Assembly: GCF_024713975.1 (NCBI RefSeq)
Contig: NC_091110.1
Span: forward strand, 1,550,001-1,614,000
DNA: 64,000 nt
Reading direction: 5' to 3'
From: Paralichthys olivaceus
Lineage: Eukaryota; Chordata; Actinopteri; Pleuronectiformes; Paralichthyidae
The notes under the pieces are model-generated. The model had not been told where the DNA came from, did not search any database, and saw only the letters and a list, made by a program, of their open reading frames with translations. The position numbers were made by a program, and so were the translations under genes. Positions 45,971-58,600 of this stretch are shown here, in pieces. Each line of letters starts with the position of its first letter. Position 1 is the first letter of the stretch.

Positions 45971-48900
45971 ATGGACATCTCTGTTCTGCCCAACAACAAC
46001 CACCCAGAGAAGTTCCTCCAGCTTGATGTAAGGATACTGCCAGCCACCCATGGAATGTTCCAGGTTGGCTCAGCTATTTCCAGTCAAAGACACTGGCAGA
46101 ACAGGGTTTACTCCCAGGTATGGAATATTTCTCAGCCACTCTTACTCAGATGTTATGAAAAACATTTACTCTTATTGCTGTAATTAAGTCTTTTTTGTTA
46201 ACAACTTTGTCACATTCACTTATATTAATACACACATATATTTTGTAACAGTATTTTTACTTTTAAGTGAAGAAAACATATGCCTTTTCAGTTTATCCAT
46301 TCCCTCCGGTGTGTTATATAGGGGTTGTGCTCACTTGTACTTACTGTCAGTGAAGTAGATATATACACAAAGATTGATAGATTGATCGATAGATAGATAG
46401 TGTACATTAGAGTATTTAATGCAAACATAAGAAAAAAACTATTTTGGCTACCTGTACATATAATATCATCTAAGTACTGAAAAAGTACAGGTGCATGTGT
46501 TGAGAGTTCAAGGCCTCATTGTCTCCACAGAGAGAGCACAGGATAAAGAGTGAAAACAGATATCTTCCATCCCCAGAGGGTGTGGTCTTTGTGGACAGAT
46601 ACCTGGAGAAGCACATCACACCAGTCACTCTGAAGTCCAACATTAAAAGGAACCCTCTGTATACAGACTTAAGATCGATGGACAAAACGGATAAGGAGAA
46701 GTCCAAGCCCTCTTGGACTGTCAGGGAGTTTGACACTCAAACAATCCATGGCAACCTCACCAACTATTTAAAGGTAATTTGGGGGCATGAAGAGATGCAG
46801 TGGTTGATTGGAAGGATGCATGGAAGTATGGAAATGGATTGGTGCAATGCCAAAAGAGAAAGGCAGATGCACAGCTGAAAAGATGATGGAATTTAGAGTT
46901 CTAGACTGTGCTGTCTTTTAATTCGATTTTGTCAACATATAATATTTTGTTGCGCTGTAAATAAAAGAGAGGAAAATAAACAGGTGACCAGTTCCAAGTG
47001 GATAAACTAAAGCAGTGGGCGGTAACTGGGTCAAACCAAAAGTGAAAATCACGACCAGGTCATGTTGATAATTTCAGTATTTTAGTTTCACCATATCGAA
47101 CTGACATAGACACAGTTAGACATCATGCAGATCTCTTTCATGGCAACAAACTTTCACAGAAACACTTCCTGTTTGGCAATTTGTCTTCAAAGTAAAAGCA
47201 CAGAATTTGTTTTGTTGCTGCAATGCTTTATACTGAACAGAATTACTGAGCTTTTGTTCAGAAACTTTGTTCTGAATATTGTACCGATAGCTTGACAGTC
47301 CTCTGAAATTATCAAGTTATAATGTAAAGAAGAATAACATCAGTTCATTAATCATTCAAACTTACATATAAATCACACAAATTAACTGTAATAAAGCAAA
47401 TTCAACTCCCTCAGCGGACATTTCATGGCACCCCGAATCTTATTATGACCCTTCAACCCATGATTCCTGACGTAAACAAGGTCTCCCTCACTTAACGAAG
47501 GATCCTTCACTTGGTGGTCCTGCTTCTGATCCCAGTACTGCCTACTCACAGCCAACCACTGGCCTACATGGCTGTATGCCTCATCGAGTGACTCTTGGTG
47601 CTCCTGCACCCAGTCCTTCCCCTGGCCCCCCTCCCCCTCTTCTACCCCTGCCCATAACAAAAAAACTACAGGCAAGCGAGGCTTCCGATCAAACATTAGG
47701 AAGTAAGTAGTCATGCCAGTTGACTGATGCACTGTGGTGTTATATGCATAGGTTAACTGAGGAAGGTGCCATGGCCAATATCTCTTCTGGTCTGGGGGCA
47801 GTTTGTGCAGCAAATCATTACCCTAACCCTAACCCAAGTATGATTAAATTGTTCACACTGGCCATTACCTTGAGGATGATAAGTAGATGTTTGACTTTTA
47901 GACCTTATAGACCCTGCATAGCTATCAGATCAGGTTACTCTCGAAAATTCTCTCCTGGTCTGAATGGATGCAGTCGGGAGGCCAAAACAAATGGAACAAA
48001 TGTCTCACCAGAACATCTGCTACTGTACTGGCCTGCTGATCCTTGGTGGGAATGGCCTGGGTATATTTACAAAACACATCTGTCAGGTCCAATACATTCT
48101 CTCTGCAATTTGAGGCTGGTTCTAACAGTGAAGTCTATTGTCAAGATCTCATGCGGGAGAGAGGCCTGCAGACTGCCCATAAAAGCTTTAGCTTTGGCTG
48201 TACAGCTTTAACTCCATGGTCCTAAGAAAGTACTGCCCCCAGACCAGCATGGCTTTCATCTATCTCCAACACAAATGGATTTTGAAAATCTATATAAGCC
48301 AACACTGGGGCAGTGAAGAGTGCATTTTTTAGATGGCCAAATTTCTCTTCACACTCCGCTGTCCAGGCTGAGGCTAGGTGCTTCCTGGGTGTCTTACCCT
48401 TTTTGGAACCGGGCCTCAGTCGTGCCACCACATGGTGCAATGGAGCAGCCATCTTTACAAATCCTGCTATGAAGCACCTATAATAACTAGCAAACCCTAG
48501 AAAAGATCGGAGCTCTGCAAGGTTGTTAGGCCTCCTCCACTCTCTCATAACCGCTACCTTGTCTGGGCCTGTCTCAACTCCCTCAGCCGACACTACATGG
48601 CCCAGATACTTCACCTGTCGCTGAAGAAAATGACACTAACCTTGAGTCCTTGCTTCTTTAGCCAAGAGAAGACCTCCTCCAGCCAAACCACATGCTGCTG
48701 AATCAAGGAAGAAAGCACAGTCACATCATTGAGATACAGTAAAGAGCGATTGATACCGGCAGTCTCCAAACATGTGCTCCATAAGGCTCTGAAAAGTGCT
48801 AGGAGCATTGCACAGACCAAAGGGCATCCTATTAAACTCAAATAACCCAAATGGAGTACAGAATGCGGCCTTTGCCTTGTCTTTTTCTGAAACAGCAACT

Positions 48901-51900
48901 TGATTATAGCTAATGGCTAAATACAAAGTGGAGAACCACTCAGCCCCTACAAATCCATCCAGTGACTCTTCAATGCTTGGCAAAGGGAAAGCAACTCACC
49001 TGGTCTTTGCATTCAGGTGGCAGTAGTCAATCTTATTCCACCATCTTTCTTTTGCACCAGTACAATGCATAGGGACTACTTCTTTCCCTGATTATTTGAC
49101 TGTCCAACAGTTGTTTTCTATGATCTCTCACCATGTCATACTGTGAAGGATGGATGCAACAGTAAGGATGATGCACAGGGGAATCTTGTGTTTAATTAAA
49201 TTAGTGCAACCTACATCCGCACCATCCCTTACAAAGAGCGAGTGATGTTTACTGAGCACTGCTGATGCTTGCTATTGTTCAGATCTGTCTAGCCCCTCAA
49301 ACTGAGGCAGGCATATCCCAGGAGGCCTTCTGGCCTCAGCTCCTGGAGGGAACACAGACGCTGTACATTCATTGCTACTGGAATCACTGCTCAACTCAAC
49401 ATGGGAGGTTAGTTCGGATATCACAGTTGCTCTGCTCACTGTGGCTATAACCTTACATGGAGTCAGTCAAACATCAGAATAGCATAACATTAGTGATACA
49501 TGTACCACAAAAGGAGAGTACTAGGGTCTAGGAGTACACCCTCCTCTGGCCCTAACAACTCAATCAGAATATCCATGTGCTGCTTTGAAGGAACATGGGA
49601 CATGTTTCCGGGACCATTGTTAATGTATCCGCCACTACACAAAAGGAGTTCTTACCTTTCACTCTTACTTTGAAGGGCTCAAAAGTTAGCAATAGTCTAC
49701 TCCACTTGGCAGTGTTTGAGGGCTTCTCTCTAGGCCAGGGCCTCCATTACAGTGGGATCTGCACAGTAAAGCACTTCGAGTGGTCATCAAGACTTGAAAA
49801 GCGCTATATAAATACAAACCATTTACCATTTATCATCAAAGAGGCTGGGATCTTACTGCAAAAACAACTCATAGTAAAATCCTTTTATCACTTTCATTCC
49901 AAGTACCCCTGGGGTCTGCATTTTCTTTTGCCACATTTGGGGATCACCTTGGCCTTTCACTACTAGGACCCCCCTGCATGTGTCATAAAATATCCCACTT
50001 TAGTGATGTCCAACTCCAAATAGCCTAAGTATGGCAGCTCTGTTATGGAAGTTTTCTGGAAGCTGGTGAAAAGAGAAGTCAGGCAGCAGCTGATGCCTTA
50101 TGCAGAATATTTTAATGTAGACTTGATTCAAGGAGACCAGAAGGTGGAAAAATATAAAAACGCTAACAGAGTAATATGAGCAATTGTCACCCCCAAGTCT
50201 TAAGATGTCTCCCACAGCATCCCCATATATTTCCTCTACTTGTGTCACCCATTCTAATAGCACATCAATGAATGGCTAGAAATGCTGATGTGTGGAACTA
50301 AACAGACACTATTCTTTTAATGGTGTACAGATATAATGTGTAACATACACTATATACATAATATATAGTGACCACTAACAGTCGCCCTCTCCTGTTAAGG
50401 CAGATATTTAATCTCTGTGTGGGCTGCCCCTTCTAAATGGTTATACACACAATTTACTTTCTCTTTTTTTAGTAGGTTTCAGTTGGATATGACTCTCAAT
50501 CAGTTCAATCCACTCTTCCAGAGTGGGAGAGTGAGTTCTGTCTAAATTACCTGAAAACTTTGGTACCTTCTCACTTTGTTGGATGTAAACCACCCATGTC
50601 CCCCCCTCGGTCTCAATAGCAGTTGACTCAACACTGTCCATATCACTGCTGGAAGGTCTTGGAGATGAAGATGAAGAATGGAACCTCTGCAACTGCTGCT
50701 CCAGTTCATATATGCGCTTGTCCTTTTCTTCCTTCTGAGTCTCTTCCCCATCCTGGGAGAGCTGAGGAGACAATAATGAACTGGATCCTCTCCTCTCCGC
50801 CTTGTTGTTCTGGCCCAAAGCTGCTCTTGCAGTTTCAAAGTATCAAAAAACAAACCCAGCAAATTACTGCTTTGTTAATGCTGCCACCAACGCCAAAATG
50901 TTAGCATAAGAAACTAGGCACAAGAAACGTATGGAGGACTTATTCTGGGCACATACACATAATATTTGTATATATTAAAAATATTTTATTTTGAATATTT
51001 TGAATACTCTCACAAACCCCTGTAATCCTACTCCTATTCTACCCACACCTGTCATCCTATTCTACCCACACCATGCCCCCCCTATCCCTCACATGCACTC
51101 AGCTGTTGTGGGTCAGTTTGAGTGCATTTCAATCTCCTCCCCATCCGAGGTGGTCCACCATCTGTGACCCACAAACTGCCCCTCTGTAGCATGCCTGCTC
51201 GTCTTCTCAAGGAACTCTTTGACACTGTTGGTCCATCCATTCCGTCACTGATAAACACCTGTCTTCTCTCTGGTTGTGTCCCAGCTGCTTTAAAACGTGT
51301 TGTTGTACAGCCCTTGCTAAAGAAAGAAAATCTTGATCCCTCTGTTTCTCTAATTTCAGGCCCATTTCTAAACTGCCCTTCTTCTCCAAAGTCTGAAACA
51401 GCTCTTTCAAGAGTTTTTAACAATTTGATTTCAACTACTGATTCAGGAGACTCTGCTGTCCTAGTGCTCCTAGATCTGAAAGCCGCTTTCGACACCATCA
51501 ATCATGCAATCCTGTTATCACGTCTGTAAAACTCTGTGGGGTTAAACATAAAGCACTCAGGTGGTTACAGTCATACTCAACACTTAACCTGGGTGACTAC
51601 TCCTCTGGGATGGCCCCACTTATATGTGGTGTACCTCAAGGCCCTGTCCTATTCTCCCTATATATGCTGCCCCTAGCATCAACAATGTCTCTTTCAATCT
51701 ATCAATCAAATTGTATTTGTGTAGCCCATATTCACAAATCACAATTTGTCTCATAGGGCTTTAACAAGGTGTGACATCCTCTGCCCTTAACCCTAGAGTA
51801 AAGACAAACTAACAAAAAAACTTTTAACAGGGAAAAAATAATGTAGAAACCTCAGAGAGAGCCACATGTGAGGGATCACTCTCCCAGGAGAAGTGCAATA

Positions 51901-54765
51901 AATGCCACGTGTAATGGAGAACGTCAGAAAAATACTGCTTTGCGGATGACATTCAAATATACTTGCCCCTGAACCTTAAAACTAAGACTTCACTGCAGCC
52001 CTTGTTTGACTGCCTAAATGACATCGAATCATGAATTCAAACTTACTCAAATTAAACGGGAATAAGACTGAGGTTATTGTATTTGGACACTCTGAACTGC
52101 TGGATGTGAGCACCCTTGGCCCTCTAGCTCCTAATATTCACTCTACCGTGAACATCGCCTTGGTGTTCATTTTGACAGGTTTTTTAAATTTGACTAGCAA
52201 ATTTCATCAGTTGCCAGGTGTGGCTTCTTTCAACTAAGACTCATAGCCAAGGTAAAGGCCTATCTCCCACAAAAGGCTCTACAGAGGATTATCCATGCCT
52301 TCATAACCTCTCGACTGGACTACTGCAATTCCCTGTATGTGGGCTTAGACCAATCATCTATTAAATGTCTGCAGCTTATCCAAAATGCAGCTGCTCGCCT
52401 CCTGACTAGAAAAAAAACAGAGCACTGGCTTCCTGTTCGTCACAGGATCTATTTAAAATTTTTACTGACACCGCCTTACTTAGCCGAACTTCTACATACA
52501 CACACTGCAGTTAGGGAGTGGAGATCAGCCACTCAGCTCCTCCTGGACTTACCTAAAACAAGACTCAAAACCAGAAGTGACTGAGCCTTTGCAGTAGCCA
52601 CCCCAAACTTGTGGAACAACTTACCACTCCACATTAGATCTGCCCCCTCTCTAGCACACTTCAAATCATTACTAAATCTGTTCATCTTGGCTTGGCTTGG
52701 TTTTTATCACAGCTGATTTTATTTGATTTGATTGTATATCTTATATTTTACTTAATTATTTTTACTCTGATATATATATGATATATGTTTTTCTGTCTTT
52801 TTGTTGTACCTTGTATTTGTGAACAACTTTGGTCAACTAAGTTGTTTTAAATGTGCTATATAAATAAAATTGACATTGACAGAAATAAATACATTTGTGT
52901 TCATGAAGTCATGACTGGACCAGGAACAGAGACTCATATGCGGGATTCAGACAAAGCTCCAAGTTCAAATCAACTGTCTCAGTTTTAATGCCTGCAGAGA
53001 TCATGACATGGGAAGGCAGTCAGCGAAGCAAAGCTTACAGAGAATCCACAGAAAAGATCACAAAAATTCAAAAACAAGCAAAACCTGAACCATCCAGCCC
53101 TGGCCAACCTTCAGCAAATTCTTGCTCCTGGTCTCCAGGAAGCGGTCTGGCCAACATCAGCTACAGGTCTCCAGTCTGCACTCAGCCACCATTAGCTCCT
53201 GGTCATCAATCTGCAATCCAGCCATCACAAGTTCCTGGGGGGTGACTGGGCGACTGAGGGGTAGTTCAACCCATTGACTGTATATATATATATTGTAATG
53301 TCCCTGCTTTATAGACGACACAAGACTTCTCTCTTTAAATGCAGCTTTATTTATGATCGTTATACAGGTTACTGTCTGCCATAACCTACACCAAAAGAAC
53401 TTGAAACCCCTCCTTATCTGTCACTATGACAGCTCCAACACATCACTCATCTCCTCCAACACTCTACTTCCTCCTTCACCCCTGACCTGATAACAAAACC
53501 CCTGTTTCCCAGCCAATGAGAGCCAGTCATCTCTGAACATAACTCATATACAACAAACACATAGCAGTCAAACAGAACATGAATTCCCATATATACATAT
53601 ATATAGGATTGTGATTAATACCATGTATTCAGAAGTATAGGGCTTTGTTTTTCCTATTTTTGCTCCCCAAAAATGAAGCGCGTGTCTCAATCTCCCCTTG
53701 GTGGTTGGCTACAGTTCATAAGTCCCACCTCCTCCATGTTAGTGGTTGTGACATGGACCAAACTAAAAAGTCTCACTACACATTTTATCTCACTGATATT
53801 TGACATTATTAAAACAAAGAGAAACATCATGTTTGACAGCTGAGACAGAAACATGATTGGTCCCATGGGTGTTTCATCAGGATAGCTATTATGCAGACTG
53901 TGGCTCCAAATGCACAATGTGGAAGCATTTGTATCCGGTAAATTTTCATTTCATTTCTTTATTTTGGTTACATTTTATTATATGTATCTAAATTACAATT
54001 AAAAGACGACACATTATGGGCATTTTATAGGTTAATACCATCATGATTAGACTTGACATATTAAACGTGACAATTTTAAGCCTTCTTGTTGAGCAGTTGT
54101 GGCTCAGGAGGTAGAGCGGGTCGTCCATTAACCAGAAGGTTGGTTGTTCAATCCATCTCCCCTGTTCCACGTGCCGAAGAGCACTTAGTCAAGATACTGA
54201 ACCCCAAATTGCTTCTGTCTGGCAGTGTGTGATATAAGTGCTGCACATAGATGCACTGTAAGAATGTATGTGAATAAGTGAACAGCAAAATTGAAATGTG
54301 AAGTGCTTTGAGTGGTCATGATAAGAAAAGTGTTGTATAATAACAGGCCTCTCACCATGTTGTGATAAAAAGAACTGATTTAGACTGAATCTGTCAAATA
54401 AGGAGGGTTGACAGGTGGAAAATCTTTAATAAAGTTAAAACTAAAAAGGCTATTTTAAGAACTTCATATAATCCATAGCAATCATTGCATATCAGCAACA
54501 TAGAGGTATTAATGAAGAAGTTATTAGTTCCTGACGTTCTTAAATATTTAAATTTTCCTTGCAGGAGGAAGAGAGGACTCCTAAAGATATGGACTTTTGG
54601 CTCGAGGATCTCTACACACCAGGATTTGACTCTTTACTGAAGAAGAAAGAAGCAGAACATAAAAGAAAAAAACTTTGTAAAATTGTTTGCTTAATCATTT
54701 TGTCTCTGTGTGCGATACTTATTGTTATTATAGTGCCAGTTGTGGTTCTACAAAAGAAAAACTGA
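45971..54765 (+). CDS. minar2: MINAR2-like small membrane protein, complete, three coding exons
   Basis: MINAR2 (KIAA1024L) is a small C-terminally anchored protein related to the NOTCH2-binding MINAR1; in vertebrates it is linked to hair-cell function and hearing. Coding exons: 45971-46117, 46531-46773, 54565-54765, all phase 0 with GT-AG introns. They give 49+81+66 = 196 aa plus TGA, against about 190 aa in human. The N-terminus MDISVLPNNNHPEKFLQLDV and the motifs HWQNRVYSQ, NPLYTDL and KPSWTVREFD match the family, as does FWLEDLYTPGFDSLLKKKEA. The hydrophobic segment at about 170-192 (KIVCLIILSLCAILIVIIVP) is the C-terminal membrane anchor, preceded by a Lys/Arg-rich stretch and followed by a short QKKN tail. 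Intron 2 (7.8 kb) is full of mobile elements. The upstream promoter is not identifiable. Confidence 0.93.
47382..50900 (-). mobile_element. Decayed Ty3/gypsy retrotransposon in minar2 intron 2
   Basis: On the minus strand the order is as expected. Near 50,885 there is a primer-binding-like 'ttttggcgttggtggcag'. A gag-like frame follows at 50818-50441 with a coiled-coil EKDKRIYELEQQLQRF. Reverse transcriptase lies at about 49,060-48,615: TPFGLFEFNRMPFGLCNAPS, then, in another frame, YLNDV in place of the YLDD catalytic box. The thumb/RNase H start is at 48614-48222 (KYLGHVVSAEGV, ELRSFLGFASYYR, VLEIDESHAGLGAVLS) and an integrase part at 47813-47382 (WPWHLPQLTYAYNTTVHQST). Frameshifts, a SINE tail inside at 49,765-49,830 and a mutated active site show it is dead. 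An LTR may begin at 50,899 (TGTTAGCA), but a matching second LTR was not found. Confidence 0.8.
49760..49832 (+). mobile_element. SINE 3' tail fragment
   Basis: The run 'gtaaagcacttcgagtggtc' and 'aagcgctatataaatacaaa' is the tail of the tRNA-derived SINE family. It is truncated at the 5' side and embedded in the gypsy relic. Confidence 0.65.
51085..52885 (+). mobile_element. L2-like LINE, sense, with a nested LINE-tail insertion
   Basis: Reverse-transcriptase motifs in order: PARLLKELFDTVGPSIPSLI, PLLKKENLDPS, VLLDLKAAFDTINHAILLSR, a GVPQGPVLF box near 51,640 and YCFADDIQIY near 51,945, followed by LLKLNGNKTEVIVFG, YCNSLYVGLD and LQLIQNAAARLLTRKKTEHW. The 3' end at about 52,885 is 'tgctatataaataaaattga' plus gacattgaca. 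Between 51,690 and 51,935 another family's 3' sequence is inserted in reverse orientation. Many stops and frameshifts. Confidence 0.75.
52915..53270. other. Unassigned possible retroelement flank
   Basis: The stretch from 'gactggaccaggaacagaga' to 'gttcctgggg' has the repetitive proline/serine-like composition of gag-adjacent retroelement sequence. I cannot assign it to a family. Confidence 0.25.
53294..53589 (-). mobile_element. Probable solo LTR, 296 bp, minus orientation, inserted in a (TA)n tract
   Basis: On the minus strand it starts TGGGAATTCATG and ends GGGACATTACA. An AATAAA on the minus strand (tttatt near 53,346) lies close to its 3' end, as in LTRs. Flanks are TATAT on both sides (53289-53293 and 53590-53594). 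Both sides are TA-rich, which weakens the target-duplication evidence. Confidence 0.45.
53660..53800 (+). repeat. Dispersed repeat shared with 41.2 kb
   Basis: See the counterpart at 41,196-41,420: the same order of 'ggctacagt', 'cccacctcctccatgtta' and 'acatggaccaaactaaa'. Confidence 0.5.
54088..54355 (+). mobile_element. tRNA-derived SINE
   Basis: 'gagcagttgtggctcaggag', 'gtagagcgggtcgtccatta' and a B-box-like 'tgttcaatcc', then 'agatactgaaccccaaattg' and the tail 'gaaaagtgttgtataa'. It inserted about 210 bases upstream of minar2 exon 3. Confidence 0.7.
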
Positions 54766-54980
54766 TACTGAGTGTATGGACCAATGGGATTTGCTGACCT
54801 CCAGTGGTTTCACAATGCTGCAGTGATGTGCACAGTACACTGAGACATTAATCTGTGGGTAGAGTAAGAGGAGAGCACACATCTGACAGGATTGGACCCA
54901 ATCTGAAAAACATGAGGCTGTTTGAGGGCAAAGCCGTTTGTGTGATATACCTAATAAAGTGCCTCTTGAAAGGATCTTTA
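54766..54980 (+). terminator. minar2: minar2 3' UTR with AATAAA at 54953-54958
   Basis: A canonical AATAAA lies 190 bases after the TGA, followed by GT-rich sequence (ttgtagttgatccatttgtt). This suggests a short 3' UTR ending near 54,975. Confidence 0.65.
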
Positions 54981-55013
54981 TTGTAGTTGATCCATTTGTT
55001 TTGGAAGGCAGAT

Positions 55014-55562
55014 TGTCATGTCTATGAACTTATTTACTCTGGACACTCAGTCTCTGGACTTTGCCTCCTGAATACAGAGAGTTTTGTTTTTATAGATCCG
55101 TTTGTTTTTGCCTGTTTGTTTTCCTTGTGTTGGGATTTATGTTTTCTCCCCGAGTTCTGTTTCCTGTTTTATTTTGTAGTTTCTGCTCATTGTGTTTCCC
55201 ACCTTTACTTACTGTCTTTGCCCTGTTTCATGCCCATGTGATTGTCTGCACCAGTTCCTCATGTGTTTCATTGACTGTAGGTGTTTCACCTGTGTCCAAT
55301 TAACCCAGCCTCCCCTGTGTATATACTGTACGTCTCTGTGTTTCCCTTCGTCAGTTCGTTGTTCGCTTATATGGCTGTCTCACCACAACCTCTGTTTCTC
55401 CTCTTTCTCCAGTGAGTTTTCTACTGTTTTTACTGTTAGCCTTTTTTGAGTTATTGGATTTTGTTTGTTCTTGTAAAGAACCCTGCCTTATTAAAAGGAC
55501 ACTTTTTGTTAAGCTTTGGTCTCTTCATCGTGGGTCCTTCTGCTTCCTAAATTAACCTGACA
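55014..55562 (+). mobile_element. Solo LTR, 549 bp, family member 1
   Basis: It runs TGTCATGTCT...ACCTGACA with the exact 5-bp direct repeat CAGAT at 55009-55013 and 55563-55567. A TATA-like 'gtatatactg' lies near 55,319, followed by 'tcagttcgttgttcgctta'. Extensive matching to 32,483-32,816 supports one LTR family. No internal retroviral-type region is present. Confidence 0.8.
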
Positions 55563-55639
55563 CAGATACCTTGCTTTTATCAATTTGTAAGTACTTCTAC
55601 TACACTTTTGAGGAAAAAGCAGACTTCAAATTTAACTTC

Positions 55640-58600
55640 ATTTGATGTATTTATTGCAATAAAGATGTACAAAGTATTGGTAATCATATATGTTAAAATG
55701 TTAGAAATAGCATATGTTACTGTTTAAAGTACAGTGTATCAAAACATTACAGCTATAACTGGCTAGGTCGATTCCATCCACATGTGTGAAAGCAGGAGAA
55801 ACATTATCTTGATCTGCTTATGTCATCGCGTCTTTTCTTAAAAAGGGATTGAAAAGATAGAAGTACGCTAAATCAAAGAGAAAAAAATACACAAAGAAAG
55901 AAAGAGTCTGCCAAAATCAAAAGGCAACAAAATAATAAAAATCAACCTGAAAATGAACTTACAACTAAAACTAAAATAGTCTAGACAGAAATATATGTGG
56001 AGAAAAGTCTAAACTAAAATAAATATTGTTCTCCATATTGAAATTTGACATACATTTCCCACTCCCTTAATAAATGTCATTAGATTACAAAGTTTATTTA
56101 CAGGTTAGTTTAAGTTTGCAATGTGGACAACAGAGCCATCACCATTAAGACCAGTTTATGATTATTATTATTATTTTTTACACTATTACCCATCATCATA
56201 GCTTGACACAAGACAGATGGGTACTGGAGAGGAAAGGGGCTTTGGCAGATAATTACGATTAGGAGATGTCAAATGACACAGAGGCTGACATGAGTACAGG
56301 TAACATTTGGTTTCTTTATAGAACACAGTATATCATTAGAATCTATTTATCAGGACAGAAGTGAAGGAAACAAGACACAAACACTATTATTTGGTAGTAA
56401 AATGTTGACAGGAGGTCTTTTGTTTCATTTAATGACACAAGACAAAGATCTTCTCCAGGTTGGACAAATACATTTATATATGTGTATAGATAGGTATATT
56501 ATATATATATATGTATATATGCTGCATTTTTTTTCCTTTAATATACAAATATAGAGAAACCCGTGTTCATGTTTGTATTTATGCTCTCTGACAGCGAGGG
56601 AGAGTGAGTGATTCACAGCAGAATGATGAATAGACTCTAAATATACAATACTCATAGTTCACAACAGTGCCCCCAAATGTCAGAGTCTACCACTAGCTCA
56701 CAGGTATTTTGAAACCTTTTCAGCCTCTAATGCATTTTAGGAACAAATTTGAAAAACAGTATATGTGATATATACGAAATGACATCATATTTTGGTTTAA
56801 TGGTTAAGATACAAGAAATCCCTGTACTTTTACCACTTTGTATTATCAGAAAATTATGCAAGAATTTGCAATCATTTGATAACAATTAATTTTCCTTGTG
56901 GAATGTTAGACCTGGTTTCTTCTTTTGAAATATTATTTATGCGTACCGTGTTCAGATTTTCTACAGGTACAACCTTAACAGGACTGAGAAGAAATCATGA
57001 CTTTAGGGGGCGCTTTTGTATGCTACAACTAAACCAAAGATGATCTTTGACTGTGCCTTCAAAGTTTTATAAAGTTTGAAAGTTGCTCGCATATTTGGAA
57101 ACTACTTAGGGTATATTTAACACTCATGAGCAAGAGTGTGTACACTACCTGGTAAAAGTTTTACAACACCTCAAATGTTCCCTTTTTTTTTTTATTGAGC
57201 AGTTCAACTCCAGTGAATAGCATGAAATTGTACAAAAGTAAAGATGAACTTTTTCATAAAAAAAAGAAAAGATCAGGTAAACTTCATAGAAAACTGGCCT
57301 TTTGCAGGAATTAACTATCCTGCAGGATTGGAGGTTAATGCAAAAAAATCCTATACAGGTGCTTACAAAGCCTCTGTACAAAGGCAGTGTTACTGATACC
57401 AAACCAAAGCCCATCATCTGCACCAGGGATTGGAGCAAATAAAAAAAAAGAAAATTCCATTTAAGAAAAAAAGCCAGGAGTATGTTTGGCTGCTCAATTC
57501 AGATTAGGATGTAAATTTAAGGTCTTAAATTCTGTTAAAAACTGGATATGGAGGTGCTCTAAAACTTTGCTGGTTGTGTATGTGGTTAATGTGTATGTAA
57601 CTGGAGATTATATATATATACACATATATATACACTCATAGTATATACACACACACTGATGCTTGCGATGAGTGAAGCAGTTGTATAAATGCTTAAAGCA
57701 CAGTTAAACTGTACACTGCATTGTGCTGAAGTCTACAGTCTATTTAGGAAAATGCTCATATAAAAGACAATGGAAAACAAGGGGACACGATGGATACTAA
57801 TTCTTAACAGTAGTGTTCATTATACAGTACATTCAACCAAGCTAAGCATCGTGTCAAATTCCTCTTCTACTTTTGCATACAGTAAAGGATAGAATAGATG
57901 TAATGATCAAGCTAAATGCTACAACTGCTTGTTTCTGGGGGAAACAGAAAAACAAATAGAGAGAACCCTGTTTTATCCAGTGGGTTTGTAGCCGTTTCTT
58001 TACCATACAATAATTAATAACCACAATAGACCCTCTTTCTGAACTGTGTTTTGGTTCCCGTGCACTACCTGTTATGGTCAGTGTTGACCATTTTCTTCAT
58101 TGGTTTTTATTTTTCTATTTTCATGAATAGGAACTAAGGATCTGGGACAAACATTATTTCACCTCATATTTTTTTCCCCCCTCAAACATTTTTACTCATC
58201 CAGATGTGTCTCTGCCTCAATGTGTGCTGAATGGGGGTAATTTGCATATCTGCATTAACTTCTGAAATTCACACACACACCTTTAAATTAAGTTCATTTA
58301 ACCAGCCCAAAAAGAAGCAGTAGCAGCTTAGTAACAACAGAAACCTGTTTTAATTTAGGATGACTATGCAAGAGCTGTGTGGTTATTATATAAAACTATC
58401 TGCAGCCTCTCGCCAAGTGAATATTGTTTATGACCACGGTAGAGCAGGGAATACATTTGGTTTATTTAGAACATAAGTGTTTCAAACTGTGAAACAGTCT
58501 CAAAATGTCTTTGATTGAAGTCATTGTACCCTTTTGTTGTCCACAGGCCAGTGTTCCTGTAGGAAAGAAATGTGCCTTGAGTTCCACCTCAATGAACTGA

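Noticed and set aside
47382-47813. Integrase-like frame as a possible domesticated gene
   Set aside because: It is embedded in a gypsy relic with frameshifts and a mutated reverse-transcriptase active site; no sign of an independent promoter or intact integrase core.
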